Source: Planctomycetaceae bacterium | Lineage (GTDB): Bacteria > Planctomycetota > Phycisphaerae > Phycisphaerales > SM1A02 | NCBI GenBank assembly: GCA_027490145.1 | Contig: JAIXYQ010000014.1 | Coordinates: 1-64,000, forward strand | DNA: 64,000 nucleotides | Direction of reading: 5' to 3' | Part shown: piece after piece, positions 59,691 to 64,000 of the stretch | How the letters are laid out: each line of letters opens with the position of its first letter | How positions within the stretch are numbered: the first letter of the stretch is position 1 | Notes under the pieces: generated by a model | Seen by the model: only the letters and a program-made list of their open reading frames with translations | Told to the model about the DNA's origin: nothing | Databases searched by the model: none | Translations under genes and position numbers: made by a program

Positions 59691-62240
59691 TCAGGGTCTG
59701 AACGCGCGAGGATCGATCGGGTGACCGCCGAACTCGTTCGCGCAGCGCACCCAGGTCCGGACCGGCACCTCGGAGCACGGCGTGACCCACTCGACCTCCA
59801 CGTCCATCGATTCGCCGTCCAGGAGCGTGCGCAGGTTCCCGTGCGTCCTGACCCAAGGCCAGAGCGGCTCGAGCCAGGCATCGACGAGCAGCCCCTGCGC
59901 GGTCACGCGCCAGGTCTCACGACGGCCACCCGCGCTCGAACGCACACATTCCCGCAGCGGTTCCCGGAACGGCAGCCGCATCAGCGCGTCACGCTGCGGC
60001 AGGTGCGTGGACCTGGACTCGCCGCAATCGGCGACGAGGACCTCGCACGCCGCGTCGCTGATCCCGCCCACCTCATCCTCCGCGATGCAGACCACCGTGG
60101 ACGCCTGCGCCGCGGCGTTGAACGGAACGCGCACCGTCCGGATCGCTCGGCCATCGGCGCCCACCCGGTGGATCGTGACCGACGACGACCACGACTCGGT
60201 CGAGTCATTCATCGCCACGACATGCACGACGCCATCGCGCGGGATCAGCGCGATCGCGCGCGGCGCGCAGGCATCGCGCACGGCGTGGAACGCCGGCTTG
60301 GGACGACCCGTGACATCGATCACGCTCCAGCTCGGCCCCGTCCAGACGTCGTTCCACTGCCAGAACAGCGCGCCCATGCACCGCGGTCGGTTGGCGCGGT
60401 ACCACTCGATCGCCCAACGCATGGCGCGTGCCTGAAGCAGCTGGCCCTGCCACACCCAGGCCCCGAAGTCCTCGGTGGGCGCGAACCACTGGGGGAGCAC
60501 CTTGCCGTACTGCTCCTCGTCGCCGCCCCATGCACGCTGGCGCACCGCGATCGCCGGATGGCCGATGCGGAGCGCCTCGTCACCGACCGCGCCACGCCAG
60601 GTGCAGACCGCCGGCTGGCTCTGCTGGCCAAACTCGCTGCAGAAACGCGGAACCTGCTGGCGGTACGCATCGAGCTTCAGGTCCCAGGTGTGGCGATCGC
60701 CGCGATCGGGATCGTTGGGATGGATGTCCAGCGAACCCGACCATGGGCTCTCGGCCCAGTACGGCCGCGTCGGATCGAGGTCCGCGCAGATCGCGGGAAG
60801 CCACTCCAGCCAGATGCGTCGACCCCAGCTCTGGCCCTCGCGCAGCCGCTCGCGGAAGCCCCACGAGAACCAGGCGAGGATGTCCTCGTTGCCGCCGCAC
60901 CAGAGCACGACGCTCGGATGCGCGCTCAGCCGAGCGACCTGATGACGAGCCTCGGCCTTGATCGCATCCTCGTACGGCTGCTCCTCGGGATAGGTCGCGC
61001 ACGCGAACATGAAGTCCTGCCAGACCATCAGCCCCAGTTCGTCGCAGGCCTCGTACCACCACTGCGGCTCGTACTGGCCCCCACCCCACACCCGCAGCAT
61101 GTTCAGGTTGGCCTCGCAGGCCTGCTCCAGCAGGCCGCGCGCGCGGGCACGATCGCCGCGCATGGGGAACGGCGATTCGGGAATCCAGTTCGCGCCGCGG
61201 CAGAACACCGGCACGCCGTTGACGCGCAGCGCGAACGCAGCACCCGATCCATCGGCATCGGGCGCCGTGTCGAGCGCCACCGAGCGCAGGCCGATGCGCC
61301 GCGACCATGAGTAGAGCAGCGATCCGGCGCAGCGCAGCCGCACGGTGAGCGGGTGCAGCCGCTGCTGGCCCATGCCGCGAGGCCACCAGAGCGGCGGCCG
61401 ATCGATCGTGAGCACCATCGAGACCGACGCGCCACGGACGCGCGCGCGCTCCGTGACCACGCGACCATCGTCGAGCACCAGGTCGACCTCGAGCTCGAGT
61501 CCATCAGGCACGATCCCCTCGCGCGCGAACTCGAGTTCCGCATGCAGGTCGATCGTCGCGCGCTCGGCCGAGCACGACGTGACGAGCGGGCGGACCGCCT
61601 CGATGCGCGCGATGCTCCAGGCATGGAGCCAGCACGCGCCGATCCCGGTGGACGGGAGCTTCGGGCCCCAGTCCCAGCCGAAACTGCAGGCACTCTTGCG
61701 CAGGAAGGGGTACGGCGTCCAGTCGCCGTTGACCGGGCGCTCGCCGAGCGTGCGCGCACGCTCGAGCACGGTGGTCACGGGACCGTCGAGGTCGACCGCG
61801 AGCGAGTTGCCCAGCGTCCGCACGATGCCGCGGACATCGAATCGCCAGGGATGGAACTGGTTCTCGACATGGCCGAGGCACTGGCCATTCATCCAGACCG
61901 AACCACGGGTGTCGATCGAATCGAACACGAGATCGATGCGCTCGTGGCCCCGGGCCCGCTCCTCCAGGTCCAGCGTTCGGTGCCACCCCCAGGCGGTGCG
62001 GCCCACCCACTCCTGCGCGGCTTCGCCGTCGCCGACATCGGGATCCCGGATCACCCCGGCAGCACGCAGCGCATCGTGCACGCAGCCGGGGACGACGGCG
62101 GAGAAACGCTTGCCGGCCACGCCCTCGGGCAAGGCCGGTGCATCCTCGGTGCGAGGCCGGGGGATGCCGCCATGGACCGGCGGCGCAGCGGGCACGAGTG
62201 CGCGAACGGTCCAAGCATCACCGGCGATCGACTGGATCAT
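59691..62240 (-). CDS. Beta-mannosidase-like glycoside hydrolase family 2
   Basis: This 849-residue enzyme hydrolyses terminal beta-mannosides or a related glycan. The N-terminal jelly-roll has the GH2 sugar-binding pattern (VPGCVHDALRAAG, FDSIDTRGSVWMNG, SACSFGWDWGPKLPSTGI), typical of beta-mannosidases. The catalytic barrel shows RGANWIPESPFP, WGGGQYEPQWWYEACDELGLMVWQDFMFACATYP, the acid/base Glu in LWCGGNE and the nucleophile Glu in FCSEFGQQS. No signal peptide is visible, so it is probably cytoplasmic and acts on imported oligosaccharides. It lies 58 nt downstream of a symporter gene on the same strand. TAGCGT 9 nt before the ATG suggests its own promoter. Confidence 0.94.
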   Translation of the reverse strand: MIQSIAGDAWTVRALVPAAPPVHGGIPRPRTEDAPALPEGVAGKRFSAVVPGCVHDALRAAGVIRDPDVGDGEAAQEWVGRTAWGWHRTLDLEERARGHERIDLVFDSIDTRGSVWMNGQCLGHVENQFHPWRFDVRGIVRTLGNSLAVDLDGPVTTVLERARTLGERPVNGDWTPYPFLRKSACSFGWDWGPKLPSTGIGACWLHAWSIARIEAVRPLVTSCSAERATIDLHAELEFAREGIVPDGLELEVDLVLDDGRVVTERARVRGASVSMVLTIDRPPLWWPRGMGQQRLHPLTVRLRCAGSLLYSWSRRIGLRSVALDTAPDADGSGAAFALRVNGVPVFCRGANWIPESPFPMRGDRARARGLLEQACEANLNMLRVWGGGQYEPQWWYEACDELGLMVWQDFMFACATYPEEQPYEDAIKAEARHQVARLSAHPSVVLWCGGNEDILAWFSWGFRERLREGQSWGRRIWLEWLPAICADLDPTRPYWAESPWSGSLDIHPNDPDRGDRHTWDLKLDAYRQQVPRFCSEFGQQSQPAVCTWRGAVGDEALRIGHPAIAVRQRAWGGDEEQYGKVLPQWFAPTEDFGAWVWQGQLLQARAMRWAIEWYRANRPRCMGALFWQWNDVWTGPSWSVIDVTGRPKPAFHAVRDACAPRAIALIPRDGVVHVVAMNDSTESWSSSVTIHRVGADGRAIRTVRVPFNAAAQASTVVCIAEDEVGGISDAACEVLVADCGESRSTHLPQRDALMRLPFREPLRECVRSSAGGRRETWRVTAQGLLVDAWLEPLWPWVRTHGNLRTLLDGESMDVEVEWVTPCSEVPVRTWVRCANEFGGHPIDPRAFRP

Positions 62241-62249
62241 GGAGCGCGC

Positions 62250-62255
62250 ACGCTA
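62250..62255 (-). promoter_or_regulatory. -10 hexamer TAGCGT of the beta-mannosidase gene
   Basis: TAGCGT ends 9 nt before the ATG at 62240, inside the 58-bp gap after the symporter stop codon. Confidence 0.45.
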
Positions 62256-62298
62256 GCGCAGGTGGAGCCCCCGGCGGCGCCCCGGGCGGATGCAGGGC

Positions 62299-64000
62299 TC
62301 AGCACACCCGGCCGTCGTCAGATGCATCGGGCCGATAGGAGCGCAGGTCACGGCGAAGCCGCAGGTAGTCGCGCATCCCGCCGACGGTGAACCAGACCAT
62401 CACCACGGTGCTCGCTGCGAGGATGAACCAGCTCCAGATGCCCCAATACCAGGCCCACTGCGCGTCGCTGATCGCCTGTCCCTGCGATGCCCGCCACAGC
62501 AGCCACGGCGTGGCGACGGTGAAGAGCAGCGTGAACGCGAGCGGCCACGCCAGCGTGATGACGGCCACGAAACGATCCCAACCCTTGTACTGACGGTCGA
62601 ACCCGAGCTTCTCCAGGAAGGTCGTGGGCGCGGCATCGGCCTCGGCACCGCCCTCCACGCGCCAGCGGCCGCGGTGCAGCAGGCGATCGAGGTCGAATCG
62701 GCCATCGGCCGCGGCCATCGCGTGCGGTGCGGCGCCGAGCCGGCGCGCCGCAAGGCTCCCACCCACGTACCCGATGCACGAAACCATCATCGCGGCGAAG
62801 CTGAGTTCCATGCCGGTGAAGTGTGCACGCAGCCAAGTGGCCGCGGCGCCCAAGGCCGCACGCACCGCGCCGCCGGACCCCGAGGTCCACGCCTCGACCG
62901 TCGCCGCATCGGCGTTCAGCGCGACGATGCCCACGAGGCAGACGACCATCCCTGACACCATCGCGCACCAGGCGCCGACGGTGTTCCCCCACCGCGTGTA
63001 GAGGCCGCCGATGATCACGGCACCGCCGCCGGCGACGAAGATGCTGCCGGTGAGCGCGCCGTACATCGCCACGTACTCGTTCGGCTTCCAGGACCAGCTG
63101 AACACGAACGCGAAGACGGCGACGGCGAGCACGGCAGCCTTGAGCAGCAGCAGCTGGGCGCGCGGCGACATCGGGCGCTTGCGGAACGGCAGCACGATGT
63201 CCTGCACGGCGATGCTCGCCCACGAGTGCATGTACGCGCTGTCCGTGCTGATCGCGGCACCGAGCATGGCGGCGACCACCAGGCCCAGCAGGCCCGTGGG
63301 CAGCATGACGCCCAGTGCGAGCGGCACGCGCATCTCGGCCTGCAGCGCGGGGGTCGGCTGCGCCGCGATCTGCGCCTGCAGCGGCGCGGCGGCCTCGGCC
63401 CAGTCCGGATGCGTGAGGAACGCGCGCACCGCCAGCGGGATCAGCACGGTGACCAGCATGAGCGTGCGGTAGCGCCACCCGTTGAGGAGCTGGCCCATGC
63501 GCGCCTCGTGGGCATCGCGCGCGGCGCTGTTGTAGCCCTGGTCGCCCTGCCAGGCGCGGCAGGCGTAGAAGAGCGTGAAGGCACTGATGAGCCAGTAGAC
63601 GACGTTGAAGTTCCCCTCGTCCTGCAGCCCGAGCGGGTTGACCATGCTCTTGCCCGCCGGCAGCATCGCCATGGTCTCCTCGAGCTTCAGCCAGGGGAAC
63701 TTGAGCAGCACCCAGTAGCAGACCGTGACGAAGGTGCAGAAGCAGAAGACGCCCTGGAAGAAGTCGGTCACGAGCACCGCGAGCATGCCCCCCGCGAAGA
63801 CCATGAAGACCGCGAAGGCCAGCAGGCCGCCCATGACGACCGGGAAGGTCTCGACGGCGGCGCCCCCGATCGCGAACTCCGCCGGCAGCCCGAGCATGGC
63901 GATGAAGAACCGCGCCGTGACGCCCGGGAAGATCGCGTAGTTGAGGATGCCGCTCACGAACGCCACGACGCCGCTGAAGACGCGGAAGCGCTTGGAGTAT
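62299..64000 (-). CDS. Sodium:solute symporter (SSS family), truncated by window edge
   Basis: This integral membrane transporter has at least ten hydrophobic helices in the visible part. The reading frame is open to the window end (the residues before VAFVSGILNY read YSKRFRVFSGV), so the N terminus lies beyond 64000. Family features include GVTARFFIAM, FMVFAGGMLAVLVTDFFQG and ISTDSAYMHSWASI, a typical SSS sodium-site helix. It would import a sugar, nucleoside or carboxylate with sodium. The adjacent beta-mannosidase makes an oligosaccharide or sugar plausible, by context only. Confidence 0.9.
   Translation of the reverse strand, partial: YSKRFRVFSGVVAFVSGILNYAIFPGVTARFFIAMLGLPAEFAIGGAAVETFPVVMGGLLAFAVFMVFAGGMLAVLVTDFFQGVFCFCTFVTVCYWVLLKFPWLKLEETMAMLPAGKSMVNPLGLQDEGNFNVVYWLISAFTLFYACRAWQGDQGYNSAARDAHEARMGQLLNGWRYRTLMLVTVLIPLAVRAFLTHPDWAEAAAPLQAQIAAQPTPALQAEMRVPLALGVMLPTGLLGLVVAAMLGAAISTDSAYMHSWASIAVQDIVLPFRKRPMSPRAQLLLLKAAVLAVAVFAFVFSWSWKPNEYVAMYGALTGSIFVAGGGAVIIGGLYTRWGNTVGAWCAMVSGMVVCLVGIVALNADAATVEAWTSGSGGAVRAALGAAATWLRAHFTGMELSFAAMMVSCIGYVGGSLAARRLGAAPHAMAAADGRFDLDRLLHRGRWRVEGGAEADAAPTTFLEKLGFDRQYKGWDRFVAVITLAWPLAFTLLFTVATPWLLWRASQGQAISDAQWAWYWGIWSWFILAASTVVMVWFTVGGMRDYLRLRRDLRSYRPDASDDGRVC

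Overview
The window is GC-rich, tightly packed bacterial chromosome, most likely from a planctomycete of the Phycisphaerales type. The evidence is internal. Four exported proteins carry dockerin-like GADLG...WG calcium-loop repeats. One protein has paired CxxC ribbons ending in a CGxDLRG motif, and another has a Cys-rich CCxxVCxxDPxCC segment. There are also two DUF1573 proteins and large secreted proteins of unknown function. The assignment rests on family knowledge, not on a database search. I see no rRNA, tRNA, CRISPR array, prophage or insertion sequence. The one stable RNA gene is ssrA (tmRNA).

Layout. 1-246: tandem ~75-bp GC-rich repeats. 247-3549 (-): ParA, a VanZ-like/zinc-ribbon protein and a FAD oxidoreductase in one operon. 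3618-5639 (-): a secreted orphan. 5721-12822 (-): a six-gene chain, ppdK, CBM9-like lipoprotein, glutamate-dehydrogenase-like protein, HIT protein, nadC, birA, with 4-bp overlaps at most joints. 12949-19158: pabB, PIN-PhoH ATPase, NIF3 protein, RCC1/dockerin protein, ROK kinase. 19177-23756 (-): RND efflux pair. 23839-28658: gatCA, mutY on the opposite strand, then an HTH/repeat/membrane protein with psd. 28689-33397: degenerate response regulator, tsaB-phosphoesterase-DUF1573 operon, TerC. 33489-40298 (-): sugar dehydrogenase/dockerin protein, M28 peptidase, dockerin/IPT/SUMF1 protein, MsrBA. 40442-40789: tmRNA. 40970-45936 (-): MacA, MacB-type ATPase, permease and TolC efflux operon. 46062-49512 (-): Cys-rich dockerin protein and MDR oxidoreductase. 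49536-58518: second DUF1573 protein, then a loose group resembling part of hydroxyproline catabolism (epimerase, DapA-family lyase, aldehyde dehydrogenase) with malic enzyme, a sulfotransferase and an SDR epimerase. 58714-64000 (-): hypothetical protein, GH2 beta-mannosidase and a truncated sodium:solute symporter.

Expression signals. About twenty first-of-transcript genes have a TAnnnT hexamer (TACACT, TAGACT, TACGAT and similar) only 6-13 nt before the start codon and no Shine-Dalgarno sequence, the layout expected of leaderless or nearly leaderless mRNAs. Genes inside operons, or with longer leaders, usually have GGAG-type ribosome binding sites. Several longer leaders, mainly those of exported proteins, carry a short GC hairpin. 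Divergent pairs often share overlapping -10 hexamers. Convergent genes are separated by GC-only hairpins without U-tracts.

The most unusual points are the widespread leaderless architecture; a glutamate-dehydrogenase-like protein whose catalytic lysine is replaced by alanine; a histone-H1-like Lys/Ala/Ser tail on pyruvate phosphate dikinase; an HTH/GLADSG-repeat/two-helix membrane protein coupled to psd; and a SUMF1-fold protein that lacks the formylglycine-generating cysteines. I found no convincing defence or mobile system.
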